The translations under genes were made by a program, and so were the position numbers. The notes under the pieces were generated by a model. That model made no database searches, had not been told where the DNA came from, and was given only the letters and a program-made list of their open reading frames with translations. A DNA stretch of 64,000 bases from Actinotalea sp. JY-7876 (lineage in GTDB: Bacteria; Actinomycetota; Actinomycetes; Actinomycetales; Cellulomonadaceae), in contig NZ_CP059493.1 of the NCBI RefSeq assembly GCF_014042015.1, positions 2,852,001 to 2,916,000 of the forward strand, in the 5' to 3' direction. Shown in pieces: positions 1 to 7,846 of this stretch. The number at the start of each line of letters is the position of its first letter. Positions within the stretch are counted from its first letter, which is position 1.

Positions 1-1379
1 CAGGGGTCGAGCAGGTCCCCGAGCTCGCCGAGCAGGCGGTCGGTGGCCATCGTGTACTGCGCCAGGTCGTTGGTGCCGAGCGAGACGAAGTCGACCTCGG
101 CGAGCAGGTCGCGCGCGCGCAGGGCGGCCGAGGGGACCTCGACCATGACGCCGACCGTCGCGACACCCTCCTCGCGCGCGATCGCCGCGAACTGCGCCGC
201 CTCCTCCACCGTGGCGACCATGGGCGCCATGACCCACGGCTCACCGCCCGTCTCCGCGGCCGCGCGGGCGATCGCCCGCAGCTGCGTCCGCAGCAGGTCC
301 TCGGCGGTCCGCACGAGGCGGTAGCCGCGCACGCCGAGGGCCGGGTTCTCCTCGCCCGGCCGGGTGACGAACGCCAGCGGCTTGTCCGCCCCCGCGTCGA
401 GCGTGCGGACGACGACCTTGCGCCCGCCGAGCGCCGTCAGCGCGCGGGCGTACGTCGCGGCCTGCTCGTCCTCGGTGGGCGCGCTGGTCCGCCCGAGGAA
501 CAGGACCTCGGTCCGGAACAGGCCGACGCCCTCGACGCCCTCGCCCACCCGCTCGGCGTCCTCGGCGGTGCCGATGTTCGCGAGCAGCCCGACGGCGTGC
601 CCGTCGCGCGTCGCGCCCGGGCCGGTCGCCTCCGCGAGCGCCGCGAGTGCCCGCCCGCGCACGCGGGCACGCTCGACGACGTCCTCGTCCGGGTCGGGCG
701 TCACGGTCCCCGCCGCCGCGTCGACGGCGACGACGCGCCCCGCCTCGAGCGCCGACGCGCCGGTGACCTGCACGACGCACGGGATGCCCAGCTGGCCCGC
801 GATGATCGCGGTGTGCCCCGTCGGGCCGCCCTGCTCGATGACGATGCCGAGCACCTTGTCGAGGTCCAGGGCGGCGGTGTCCGCGGGCGAGAGGTCCAGC
901 GCGACGACGACGGACGGCTCGTCCAGGGGCGGGACGCCCGGCTCCGGCCGGCCCTGGAGGCGCGCGACGACGCGGTCACGGACGCTCACGAGGTCGGTGA
1001 CGCGCTCCGCGAAGTAGCCGCCGAGCGCGCTGAAGGTGGTGACGAACTCCCCGACCGCGCGGTCGACGGCGACGTCGGGCGCGCTGCCCTCCTCGACGCG
1101 CCGGCGCGCGCCGGCCCGCAGCTCCGGGTCGTTCGCCATCATCGCCGTCGCACCGAGCACCTCGGCGATCGTGCCCCCGGCGGCGTCGGCGCGCTCCTGC
1201 AGCGCCGCGGCGACGGCCGTGAACGCCTCGTCGACCGCCGCCAGCGCCGCGGGCACGTCGGAGGGCGGCGGCGCGTCCGTGTCGACGCCGGGCGCGGGGT
1301 GCGCGCGCGCGACGGGGCCGACGACGGCGCCGCGTCCGACGCCGAAGCCGTGCAGGACGCCGGTCGTGGAGGAGCTCAT
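1..1379 (-). CDS. ptsI: PTS Enzyme I (phosphoenolpyruvate-protein phosphotransferase), 3' end outside window
   Basis: Cytoplasmic enzyme that takes phosphate from PEP and passes it to HPr, feeding the EIIA/EIICB proteins encoded just upstream. 459 codons are visible. The swivel domain carries the phospho-accepting His at codon 189 in GGPTGHTAII, the same number as in E. coli EI. The TIM-barrel part shows VGLFRTEVLFL, MVEVPSAA and SLGTNDLAQYT. The usual length is about 560 residues, so roughly the last 100 (including the catalytic Cys region) lie beyond base 1. The gene follows fruK after 47 nt and is probably the last visible gene of the polyol operon. A general Enzyme I inside a sugar-specific operon suggests that the whole phosphorelay is induced with the substrate. 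Confidence 0.96.
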   Translation of the reverse strand, partial: MSSSTTGVLHGFGVGRGAVVGPVARAHPAPGVDTDAPPPSDVPAALAAVDEAFTAVAAALQERADAAGGTIAEVLGATAMMANDPELRAGARRRVEEGSAPDVAVDRAVGEFVTTFSALGGYFAERVTDLVSVRDRVVARLQGRPEPGVPPLDEPSVVVALDLSPADTAALDLDKVLGIVIEQGGPTGHTAIIAGQLGIPCVVQVTGASALEAGRVVAVDAAAGTVTPDPDEDVVERARVRGRALAALAEATGPGATRDGHAVGLLANIGTAEDAERVGEGVEGVGLFRTEVLFLGRTSAPTEDEQAATYARALTALGGRKVVVRTLDAGADKPLAFVTRPGEENPALGVRGYRLVRTAEDLLRTQLRAIARAAAETGGEPWVMAPMVATVEEAAQFAAIAREEGVATVGVMVEVPSAALRARDLLAEVDFVSLGTNDLAQYTMATDRLLGELGDLLDP

Positions 1380-1426
1380 GGCACCCATCCTCGCACCGGC
1401 TCCGCCACCCTCGGGCGCCACCGGCG

Positions 1427-2377
1427 TCACAGCTCCTTGAGCGCGAGGTCGGGGTCCGGCTCCTCGACGACGCGCACGTCCGCGAGGCGGATGTCCGCGG
1501 GGTCGGGCACCGCGGTGCCCGGCAGGAGGACGGCGGCCCGGCCCCACGCCACGGCGGTCGCCAGCCGCCGCGCCGGTGCGGCACCGGCGGCCGCGAGGAA
1601 GCCCGCCAGCGTGACGTCACCCGCGCCGACGGTCGAGGCCGGGACGAGCGCCGGACCGCCGGCCCAGGCGACCCGCTCCGCGTCGACGAGCAGCGCCCCG
1701 TGGGGGCCCAGGCTCACCAGGACCTGGCGCGTGCCGCGCGCCACGAGCTCGCGCGCCGCGTCGACCACGTCGCCGACGACGACGAGGTCGCGCCCCACGA
1801 GCTCGCCCAGCTCCTCGTCGTTGGGCTTGACGACGTCCAGGCCCCCCGCCGCGACCGCGGCCGCGAGCGGGGCGCCGGACGAGTCGAGCGCGCAGGGCAC
1901 GCCGTGCCGGCCCGCGAGCGCGGCGAGCCGGACGAAGAAGTCGTCTGCGGCGCCCGCCGGCAGGCTCCCGGCACCGACGACGCCGCCCGCCCCGGCCGCG
2001 ATCTCCCGGGAGACCGCGGCCAGGAGCGCGGCGACGTCGTCGGTCCCGAGCGGCGGCCCGGGGGCGTTGACCTTGGTCGTGGCGCCGGTGCGCTCGACCA
2101 GGGTGATGTTGGAGCGCGTCTCCCCCGAGACCGTCACCGCGCGCGCGGGCACGCCCTGCTCCGCCAGCAGGGCGACGAGCAGGTCGCCGTCACCCCCTCC
2201 GGCCGGCAGCACGGCACGCGTGGCGTGCCCCTGCGCGACCAGCGCCCGCGAGACGTTGATGCCCTTGCCGCCCGCGTGGACGTGCGTCGCGTGCGCCCGG
2301 TTGACCTCCCCGACCGCGAGCGCGTCGAGCTCGAGCGTCCGGTCCACGCTCGGGTTGGGGGTGACGGTGACGATCAT
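1427..2377 (-). CDS. fruK: 1-phosphofructokinase-type PfkB sugar kinase
   Basis: 316 residues, usual for the FruK/LacC branch of the PfkB family. The N-terminus (IVTVTPNPSVDRTLEL) and HAGGKGINVSRAL are the PfkB substrate-binding region. The C-terminal signature is STVGAGDVTLAGFLAA, whose Asp is the catalytic base. The expected reaction is ATP-dependent phosphorylation of fructose 1-phosphate to the 1,6-bisphosphate; tagatose 6-phosphate kinase is the main alternative. Its start codon overlaps the EIIA stop by one base (TGATG), so translation is coupled. Its place behind a mannitol-type PTS rather than a fructose EIIABC is unusual and bears on which sugar phosphate the operon makes. Confidence 0.88.
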   Translation of the reverse strand: MIVTVTPNPSVDRTLELDALAVGEVNRAHATHVHAGGKGINVSRALVAQGHATRAVLPAGGGDGDLLVALLAEQGVPARAVTVSGETRSNITLVERTGATTKVNAPGPPLGTDDVAALLAAVSREIAAGAGGVVGAGSLPAGAADDFFVRLAALAGRHGVPCALDSSGAPLAAAVAAGGLDVVKPNDEELGELVGRDLVVVGDVVDAARELVARGTRQVLVSLGPHGALLVDAERVAWAGGPALVPASTVGAGDVTLAGFLAAAGAAPARRLATAVAWGRAAVLLPGTAVPDPADIRLADVRVVEEPDPDLALKEL

Positions 2378-2835
2378 CAGGCCTCGTTCACCTGCTCCAG
2401 GATCTCGTAGAGCGCCGCCGCGGACGGCGCGTCCAGCACGCGCTGCACCTGGTCGGTGTCCGCGAAGACGAGCGCGATCTTCGACAGTATCGCGAGGTGC
2501 TCGTCGCCGACGCCCGCGATCCCGACGACGACGCGGACGGGGTTGCCGTCCCAGTCGACGGGCTCGTCGTAGCGCACCAGGCTCAGCGCCGAGCGCCGGA
2601 TGGCCCCCTTGGCCTCGTCGGTCCCGTGCGGGATGGCGAGGTGGTTGCCCATGTACGTCGAGATCGAGCGCTCGCGCTCGAGCATCGCGTCGACGTACGA
2701 GGCGTCGACGGCGCCGGAGCGGACCAGCCGCTCCCCCGCGTCGCGGATCGCGTCCACCTTGGAGCCCGCCACGGCGCCGACGACGACGTCGTGCGGCGCC
2801 AGGACGCCGTACCCGCCGCCCAGGCCCGCGCTCAT
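2377..2835 (-). CDS. mtlF: PTS EIIA component, mannitol/fructose type
   Basis: 152-residue cytoplasmic phosphocarrier that moves phosphate from HPr to the EIIB domain of the neighbouring transporter. The phospho-accepting His is about residue 70 in NHLAIPHGTDEAK, as in the EIIA domain of E. coli MtlA. The start is the ATG at 2835, which overlaps the stop of the EIICB gene by 4 nt (ATGA). A longer open frame runs upstream to 3111 but lies antisense-like inside mtlA in another frame. Here EIIA is a separate protein (MtlF-like) rather than fused to EIICB as in E. coli. Confidence 0.92.
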   Translation of the reverse strand: MSAGLGGGYGVLAPHDVVVGAVAGSKVDAIRDAGERLVRSGAVDASYVDAMLERERSISTYMGNHLAIPHGTDEAKGAIRRSALSLVRYDEPVDWDGNPVRVVVGIAGVGDEHLAILSKIALVFADTDQVQRVLDAPSAAALYEILEQVNEA

Positions 2836-4502
2836 GCCGGCGCCGCCTCGGTGCCGGCGGCCCGGACCTCGCGCACGACGTCGTCGTACACGGGGCTGGA
2901 GAGGAAGTTGTCCACCGAGACGTGGCGCGCGCTCGGTGCGTGCCGCCTGGCCCGGTCGGTGAGCTCGCGCTGGGTGATCACGAGGTCGACGTCGTCCTCG
3001 AGGCGCGCGACCGCGGTGTTGACCACCGTGACGTCGGTGCGGCCCGCCTTCTTGAGCTTGTCGCGCAGGATGCTCGCGCCCATCGCGGACGACCCCATGC
3101 CGGCGTCGCACGCGAAGACGATCGAGCGGATCGGCGTCGCGGCGCCGTTCGTGGTCACGGCGTCGTTCGTGGTCACGTCGTTCGTGGTCACGGCGTCGTT
3201 CGTGGTCACGGCGCCGTCGGCGGCCTGCCCGGTCCCCGCGGGGGACGCGGCACCCGCGCCGGCGAGCGCCCCGAGCGCCGCGCTGCTCCGGCCCTTGTTC
3301 GACTCGGTCTGCGCGATCGCCGCGCCGAGGTCGCCCCCGCCCGTCTCCAGGTCGCGCTTGCGCGAGGCCCGCAGGATCACCGCGGCGATGAGGAACGTCA
3401 CCGTGAACGACAGGACCACCGAGAGGATCACGCCGACGAACGCACCCCGGGGGGTCGCCGCCAGGACGGCGATGATCGACCCGGGCGCCGCCGGGCCACG
3501 CAGCCCGGTGCCGAGCACCATGTTCGTCGCGACGCCCGTCGCGCCGCCCGCGATCGCCGCGAGGATCAGCGCCGGCTTCATGAGCACGAACGGGAAGTAG
3601 ACCTCGTGGATGCCGCCGAGGAACTGGACGACGGCGGCGCCGGGCGCCGAGCTCTTCGCGGCCCCGACCCCGAAGAAGGTGAAGGCCAGCAGGATGCCCA
3701 GGCCGGGCCCGGGGTTCGACTCGACGAGGTACAGCAGGGACTGGCCCTCGGCGACCGTCTGCTGCGCGCCGAGCGGCACGAGGACGCCGTTGCCGATCGC
3801 GTTGTTGAGGAACAGCACCTTGGCCGGCTCGACGATGATGCTCATGACCGGCAGCAGGTTGTTGTCCGCGAGCCAGCCGACGACCGACTCGAGGAACCTC
3901 GACAGGGAGCTGACGATCGGCGCGATCCCGAAGAAGGCGAGCACGGCGAGCGCGGCGCCGACGATGCCGGCCGCGAACATGTCGACCAGCATCTCGAAGC
4001 CGGCCTTGATCTTCCCTGCCCAGAGCGCGTCGACCTTCTTGATCACCCAGGCGGCGGCCGGCCCGACGATCATGGCGCCCAGGAACATCGGCACGGCGCT
4101 GCCGACGATCATGCCCAGGGCGGCGATCGACGCGACGACGGCGCCGCGGTCCCCGTAGACCACGCGGCCGCCCGCGTTGGCGATGAGCAGCGGCAGCAGG
4201 TAGGTGATCATCGGCCCGACCAGGCCGACGTACTGCTGGAACGTGGTGCCGTCCTCGGCCTGCGCGAGGGCGGTGGCGGCCCCCTGCCAGCCGATGACGT
4301 CGGCGTTGCCGTAGCCGCCGAGGATCGGGTTGGGCGTCCAGCCCACGGCGATGAACAGCGAGGTGATGAGCCCCCAGGCCAGGAAGGCCGGGAGGTTGGG
4401 CATGATCATGCTGCTGAGGAACGCCCCCAGCCTCTGCACGCGGACCTGGGCAGCCTTGCCCCGGCTCACGGTGCGGGGGGCCTCGGCCGTCGTTGCGGAC
4501 AT
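2832..4502 (-). CDS. mtlA: PTS mannitol-specific EIICB transporter
   Basis: 556-residue membrane permease that imports and phosphorylates a hexitol. The EIIC domain (about residues 25-385) is highly hydrophobic and contains GGIHEVYFPFVLMKP, the mannitol-family signature. A low-complexity linker (about residues 400-450) contains repeated VTTN(D/G) units. The EIIB domain follows, with the phosphocysteine in CDAGMGSSAMG. A GAAGGGAG-like ribosome binding site precedes the ATG at 4502. The closest match is mannitol, but closely related hexitols (glucitol, galactitol) cannot be excluded from sequence. The stop overlaps mtlF by 4 nt. Confidence 0.93.
   Translation of the reverse strand: MSATTAEAPRTVSRGKAAQVRVQRLGAFLSSMIMPNLPAFLAWGLITSLFIAVGWTPNPILGGYGNADVIGWQGAATALAQAEDGTTFQQYVGLVGPMITYLLPLLIANAGGRVVYGDRGAVVASIAALGMIVGSAVPMFLGAMIVGPAAAWVIKKVDALWAGKIKAGFEMLVDMFAAGIVGAALAVLAFFGIAPIVSSLSRFLESVVGWLADNNLLPVMSIIVEPAKVLFLNNAIGNGVLVPLGAQQTVAEGQSLLYLVESNPGPGLGILLAFTFFGVGAAKSSAPGAAVVQFLGGIHEVYFPFVLMKPALILAAIAGGATGVATNMVLGTGLRGPAAPGSIIAVLAATPRGAFVGVILSVVLSFTVTFLIAAVILRASRKRDLETGGGDLGAAIAQTESNKGRSSAALGALAGAGAASPAGTGQAADGAVTTNDAVTTNDVTTNDAVTTNGAATPIRSIVFACDAGMGSSAMGASILRDKLKKAGRTDVTVVNTAVARLEDDVDLVITQRELTDRARRHAPSARHVSVDNFLSSPVYDDVVREVRAAGTEAAPA
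3147..3210. repeat. Tandem repeat in the EIIC-EIIB linker of mtlA
   Basis: Four identical 13-bp units (GTTCGTGGTCACG on the + strand) begin at 3147, 3165, 3180 and 3198. They are separated by 5, 2 and 5 nt, so every period is a multiple of three and the frame is kept. They encode the VTTND repeats of the interdomain linker. Confidence 0.95.
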
Positions 4503-4509
4503 GGGCGAC

Positions 4510-4569
4510 TCACACTCCCTTCGTGGTGGTGCGCGTCCCGGCAGGGCCCGGGGTGGCGGTGATCGTCAT
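4510..4569 (-). CDS. Possible 19-residue leader ORF upstream of mtlA
   Basis: A short reading frame in the 144-nt space between the dehydrogenase and mtlA. The ATG at 4569 is preceded by GAAGGAG at good spacing, and the frame (MTITATPGPAGTRTTTKGV) stops inside the ribosome-binding region of mtlA, 7 nt before its ATG. It could be a translated coupling peptide that delivers ribosomes to mtlA, or chance. It resembles no family I know. The support is only the ribosome binding site and the placement. Confidence 0.3.
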   Translation of the reverse strand: MTITATPGPAGTRTTTKGV

Positions 4570-4646
4570 CGACCTGCTCCTTCGCTGCCGGCGCGGCGCA
4601 CCGCCCCGGGTCCCACCCACCGCCGGCCGCCAGGCGGCCGGCGTCG

Positions 4647-5687
4647 TCACGGCTCGATCGTGACCTTGATGCCGGCGCCCGTGCGGACGACGTCGATGCC
4701 CTCGGCGACCCGGTCGAGCGGCAGCCGGTGCGTGATGAGGTCGGCGACCGGCACGCTGCCGTCGGCGATGTGCGCGAGCGCCCGGCGGTTGTGCTCGGGG
4801 CTCGAGCCGTTGGCCCCGACGATGGTGAGCTCCTTGTAGTGCACGAGGTTCGAGTCGAGCGTGATGGTCGGCCGGTCCTTGGGCAGCCCGCCGAAGAAGC
4901 TCACGCGCCCCTGCGGGGCGAGCATCTGCAGCGCCTGCTCCTGCGCCGCGCCCGACGCGGCGGCCGTGATGACGACCGTCGCACCGCGGCCGTCGGTGAG
5001 GTGGCGCACGGCCTCCACGGGGTCGGTGTCCGAGGCGCAGATCGCCGCGTCCGGCCGCACGACGGCGGCCGCCAGGTCGAGGCGCTCGCGGCTCAGCTCG
5101 ACGAGCAGCACGCGCGCCGCCCCGCGGGCCCGGGCGAGGCGGACGTGCAGGCAGCCGATCGGGCCGGAGCCGACGACGACCACGACGTCTCCCTTGCGCA
5201 CGTCGGCGATCTCCTGCGCGTTGATCGCGCACGCGAACGGCTCGGCGACGCTGGCCTCGGCGAAGGAGACGTTGTCCGGGATGCGGTTGAGGCCGTCCAC
5301 GGCGAGGACTTCGCGCGGCACGATCATGTACGGCGCGAAACCGCCGTCGAAGTCGTAGCCCATGGAGACCTGGTTCGGGCAGATCGTCATCGCGCCCGCC
5401 CGGCAGTAGTCGCAGCGGCCGCACGGGATCGCCGCGATGACCTGGACCCGGTCCCCCGGTGCCCAGGCGTCGACGCCCTCGCCGACCTCGACGATCTCGC
5501 CCGCTATCTCGTGACCCATGACGCGCGGCGGGACGATGCGCTGGTGCCCCGAGGTGGAGATCTTCACATCGGTGCCGCACATCGAGCACGCCCGGACCCG
5601 GATCTTGACCTCACCCGGCGCCGTCGTGGGCTCGGGCGCGTCCTCCAGGCGCACGTCGCCGGGGGCGTAGAAGCGGAAGACGTCCAT
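4647..5687 (-). CDS. Zinc-dependent medium-chain dehydrogenase (polyol-phosphate or polyol dehydrogenase)
   Basis: 346-residue MDR-superfamily NAD(P)-dependent dehydrogenase of the sorbitol/galactitol-1-phosphate type. Catalytic zinc ligands are Cys37 (SMCGTD) and His59/Glu60 (GHE). The structural zinc has four Cys at 89, 92, 95 and 103. The nucleotide fold carries GSGPIG. The expected role is oxidation of the phosphorylated hexitol delivered by the PTS. The start at 5687 is chosen because AAGGAG lies just upstream and family members begin here. An in-frame ATG at 5753 would overlap the regulator stop but lacks a ribosome binding site. It is not the MtlD long-chain family normally paired with mannitol EII, so the carbon oxidised is uncertain. 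Confidence 0.87.
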   Translation of the reverse strand: MDVFRFYAPGDVRLEDAPEPTTAPGEVKIRVRACSMCGTDVKISTSGHQRIVPPRVMGHEIAGEIVEVGEGVDAWAPGDRVQVIAAIPCGRCDYCRAGAMTICPNQVSMGYDFDGGFAPYMIVPREVLAVDGLNRIPDNVSFAEASVAEPFACAINAQEIADVRKGDVVVVVGSGPIGCLHVRLARARGAARVLLVELSRERLDLAAAVVRPDAAICASDTDPVEAVRHLTDGRGATVVITAAASGAAQEQALQMLAPQGRVSFFGGLPKDRPTITLDSNLVHYKELTIVGANGSSPEHNRRALAHIADGSVPVADLITHRLPLDRVAEGIDVVRTGAGIKVTIEP

Positions 5688-5749
5688 CTCTCTCCTTCGT
5701 CGGACGCCGCCGGGCGACGTCGTGGGTGGCGCCGGTGGGGCGCCGTCGC

Positions 5750-6511
5750 TCATGCGCGGACCACCCGCGGTCCCGCCGCCTCGATCTCCTCGGCCAGGTC
5801 GGGCTCGAGCTCCGAGTCCGTGATGACGGTGTCCACCACCGACAGCGGCGCGACCTGCGCAAAGTCGGCCCGCCCGACCTTGGTGTGGTCGGCGAGCACC
5901 ACCGTGCGGCGCGCGGCGGCGACGAGGGCGCGCTTGACGCCGGCCTCCGCGAGGTCCGGGGTCGTGAGCCCGCGCTCCACCGTGAGCCCGTTCGTCCCGA
6001 GGAAGGCCACGTCCGCGTAGACGTCGGCCATCGCGCGCTCGGCCCACGGGCCGACGGCGGCCAGCGTCCGGCCGCGCACGGTGCCGCCCAGCAGGTGCAG
6101 CGTGATGCTGGGGCGCGACGCGAGGACCATCGCGACCGGCAGGGCGTGCGTCACCACGGTGAGCTCCCGGTCCGTCGGGAGCATCTCGGCCAGGCGGATC
6201 GTCGTCGTGCCGGCGTCGAGGACGATGGCGCCGCCGTCGGGGAGCTCGTCGAGCGCCGCCTTGGCGATGCGCTCCTTCTGCCCCGCCATGCGGCCCTCGC
6301 GGTCGGCGACCGCCGGCTCGATGCCGAGCCGCTCGACCGGGATCGCCCCGCCGTGGACGCGGCGCAGGACCCCGCGGCGCTCGAGCGTGGTCAGGTCGCG
6401 GCGCACCGTCTCGGGCGTGACGTCGAGCTGCTCGGCGAGGTCCTTGACCTCGACGCGGCCGTCGAGGCGCGCCCGGACGAGGATCTCCTGCTGCCGCTCC
6501 GTCGCGTACAC
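5750..6511 (-). CDS. DeoR/GlpR-family transcriptional regulator
   Basis: 253 residues. The N-terminal helix-turn-helix (about residues 5-57, with VTPETVRRDLTTLERRG) is the DeoR signature. The C-terminal sugar-phosphate sensor domain (about 75-240) contains IVLDAGTTT and FLGTNGL, typical of DeoR effector pockets. The start is a GTG. It is the first gene of the polyol operon, 62 nt before the dehydrogenase, and presumably represses the operon until a phosphorylated intermediate binds. Fructose 1-phosphate or a hexitol phosphate would be the natural inducer (inference). Confidence 0.92.
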   Translation of the reverse strand: MYATERQQEILVRARLDGRVEVKDLAEQLDVTPETVRRDLTTLERRGVLRRVHGGAIPVERLGIEPAVADREGRMAGQKERIAKAALDELPDGGAIVLDAGTTTIRLAEMLPTDRELTVVTHALPVAMVLASRPSITLHLLGGTVRGRTLAAVGPWAERAMADVYADVAFLGTNGLTVERGLTTPDLAEAGVKRALVAAARRTVVLADHTKVGRADFAQVAPLSVVDTVITDSELEPDLAEEIEAAGPRVVRA

Positions 6512-6549
6512 GCCCTGGCCTCTCGCCCGTTCGGGTGTTGATATGGCTT

Positions 6550-6578
6550 TGTCTACTTCCGTTTCAGTCCGGCGTCAA
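6550..6578 (-). promoter_or_regulatory. Sigma-A-type promoter of the polyol operon
   Basis: On the minus strand: TTGACG (-35, 6573-6578), a 17-nt spacer, TAGACA (-10, 6550-6555), followed by the regulator start at 6511. The spacer contains GAAACGGAAG, possibly part of a DeoR operator (inference). Confidence 0.65.
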
Positions 6579-6599
6579 CCCTCGCCCGCCGCCGAGAAC

Positions 6600-6639
6600 G
6601 ACAGAGCGCCGCGCCCCCGTGGGGGCGCGGCGCTCTGTC
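6600..6639 (-). terminator. Terminator hairpin after guaB3
   Basis: A perfect inverted repeat: two 19-nt arms (6600-6618 and 6621-6639) around a 2-nt centre, very GC-rich with no T tract, as is usual in high-GC actinobacteria. It lies 18 nt past the guaB3 stop and isolates guaB3 from the polyol operon promoter. Confidence 0.85.
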
Positions 6640-6657
6640 GGTGGTGCGTCGGGCGTC

Positions 6658-7782
6658 TCAGTGCGGCTGGTACGGCGAGACGACGACCTCGACCCGCTGG
6701 AACTCCTTGAGGTCCGAGTAGCCGGTGGTGGCCAGCGCGCGACGCAGGGCACCGACCAGGTTCAGGGTGCCGTCCGCCTGCTTGCCCGGGCCGAAGAGGA
6801 TCTCCTGCAGCGTCCCGGCGGTGCCCACGCCGACGCGCTCGCCGCGCGGGAGCTCCGGGTGGTGCGCCTCGGGGCCCCAGTGCCAGCCCCGGCCCGGCGC
6901 CTCGGCGGCGCGCGCCAGCGCCGCGCCGAGCATCACGGCGTCCGCGCCGCACGCGACGGCCTTGACGAGGTCGCCCGCGCGTCCGACGCCGCCGTCGGCG
7001 ATCACGTGCACGTACCGGCCCCCCGACTCGTCGAGGTAGTCCCGGCGCGCCGCGGCGACGTCGGCCACCGCGGTCGCCATGGGCGCGTGGATGCCGAGCG
7101 ACGTCCGCGTGGTGTGGGCGGCACCGCCGCCGAAGCCGACGAGGACGCCCGCCGCGCCGGTGCGCATGAGGTGCAGCGCCGCCGTGTAGGTGGACGCACC
7201 GCCGACGATGACCGGGACGTCGAGCTCGTAGATGAAGCGCTTGAGGTTGAGCGGCTCGGCCCGGCTGGACACGTGCTCGGCGGAGACCGTGGTGCCCCGG
7301 ATGACGAAGAGGTCGACGCCCGCGTCGACCACGTGCTTCCAGTACTGCTGGGTCCGCTGCGGCGACAGCGCGCCCGCGACCGTCACGCCGGCGCTGCGCA
7401 CCTCCTGGAGCCGCTGGGTGATGAGCTCCGGGATGATCGGCGCCGCGTAGATCTCCTGCATCCGCGCGGTCGCGGCGGACGCGTCGAGCGTCCCGATCTC
7501 CTCGAGGAACGGCGTCGGGTCCTCGTAGCGCGTCCACAGGCCCTCGAGGTCGAGGACGCCCAGGCCGCCGTGACGGCCGAGCGCGACGGCGGTCTCGGGG
7601 CTCATCACCGAGTCCATCGGGGCCGCGACGACCGGCAGGTCGAAGTGGTAGGCGTCGATCTGCCAGCCGACCGACACCTCCTCCGGGTCGCGCGTCCTGC
7701 GCGAGGGCACGACGGCGACGTCGTCGAAGGAGTAGGCGCGGCGCCCGCGCTTGCCGCGGCCGATCTCGATCTCGTTGCTCAC
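6658..7782 (-). CDS. guaB3: GuaB3, IMP dehydrogenase/GMP reductase paralogue without CBS domains
   Basis: 374-residue TIM-barrel protein of the actinobacterial GuaB3 group. VVAAPMDSVMSPE, HVIADGGVGRAGD and CGADAVMLG show the IMPDH/GMPR fold. CBS (Bateman) domains are absent. At the catalytic loop, where the true GuaB of this window has GSICTTR, this protein has GAAHTTR, so the nucleophilic Cys appears replaced by His. Cyanobacterial GuaB3 has been described as a GMP reductase; whether a Cys-less version catalyses anything is open. Standard IMPDH turnover looks unlikely from sequence. Confidence 0.92.
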   Translation of the reverse strand: MSNEIEIGRGKRGRRAYSFDDVAVVPSRRTRDPEEVSVGWQIDAYHFDLPVVAAPMDSVMSPETAVALGRHGGLGVLDLEGLWTRYEDPTPFLEEIGTLDASAATARMQEIYAAPIIPELITQRLQEVRSAGVTVAGALSPQRTQQYWKHVVDAGVDLFVIRGTTVSAEHVSSRAEPLNLKRFIYELDVPVIVGGASTYTAALHLMRTGAAGVLVGFGGGAAHTTRTSLGIHAPMATAVADVAAARRDYLDESGGRYVHVIADGGVGRAGDLVKAVACGADAVMLGAALARAAEAPGRGWHWGPEAHHPELPRGERVGVGTAGTLQEILFGPGKQADGTLNLVGALRRALATTGYSDLKEFQRVEVVVSPYQPH

Positions 7783-7846
7783 GGCCCCAGGTTACCGGCG
7801 GGCGGGGGCCGGACGCCCCGGCGCCCGCCCTGCGGTCGGTCCGGGC

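Noticed and set aside
3147-3210. CRISPR-like spaced repeats
   Set aside because: Units are 13 bp with 2-5 nt spacers, in frame inside mtlA; no cas genes.
597-4562. Very long plus-strand open frame opposite the PTS operon
   Set aside because: Composition is Arg/Gly/Asp-rich nonsense typical of the antisense frame of high-GC genes; the minus strand carries complete families.
5688-5753. Longer start for the zinc dehydrogenase overlapping the DeoR stop
   Set aside because: No ribosome binding site at 5753, whereas AAGGAG precedes the ATG at 5687 where family homology begins.
7783-7846. Terminator between the PfpI gene and guaB3
   Set aside because: GC-rich inverted repeats are imperfect and of the kind expected by chance here; not strong enough to list.
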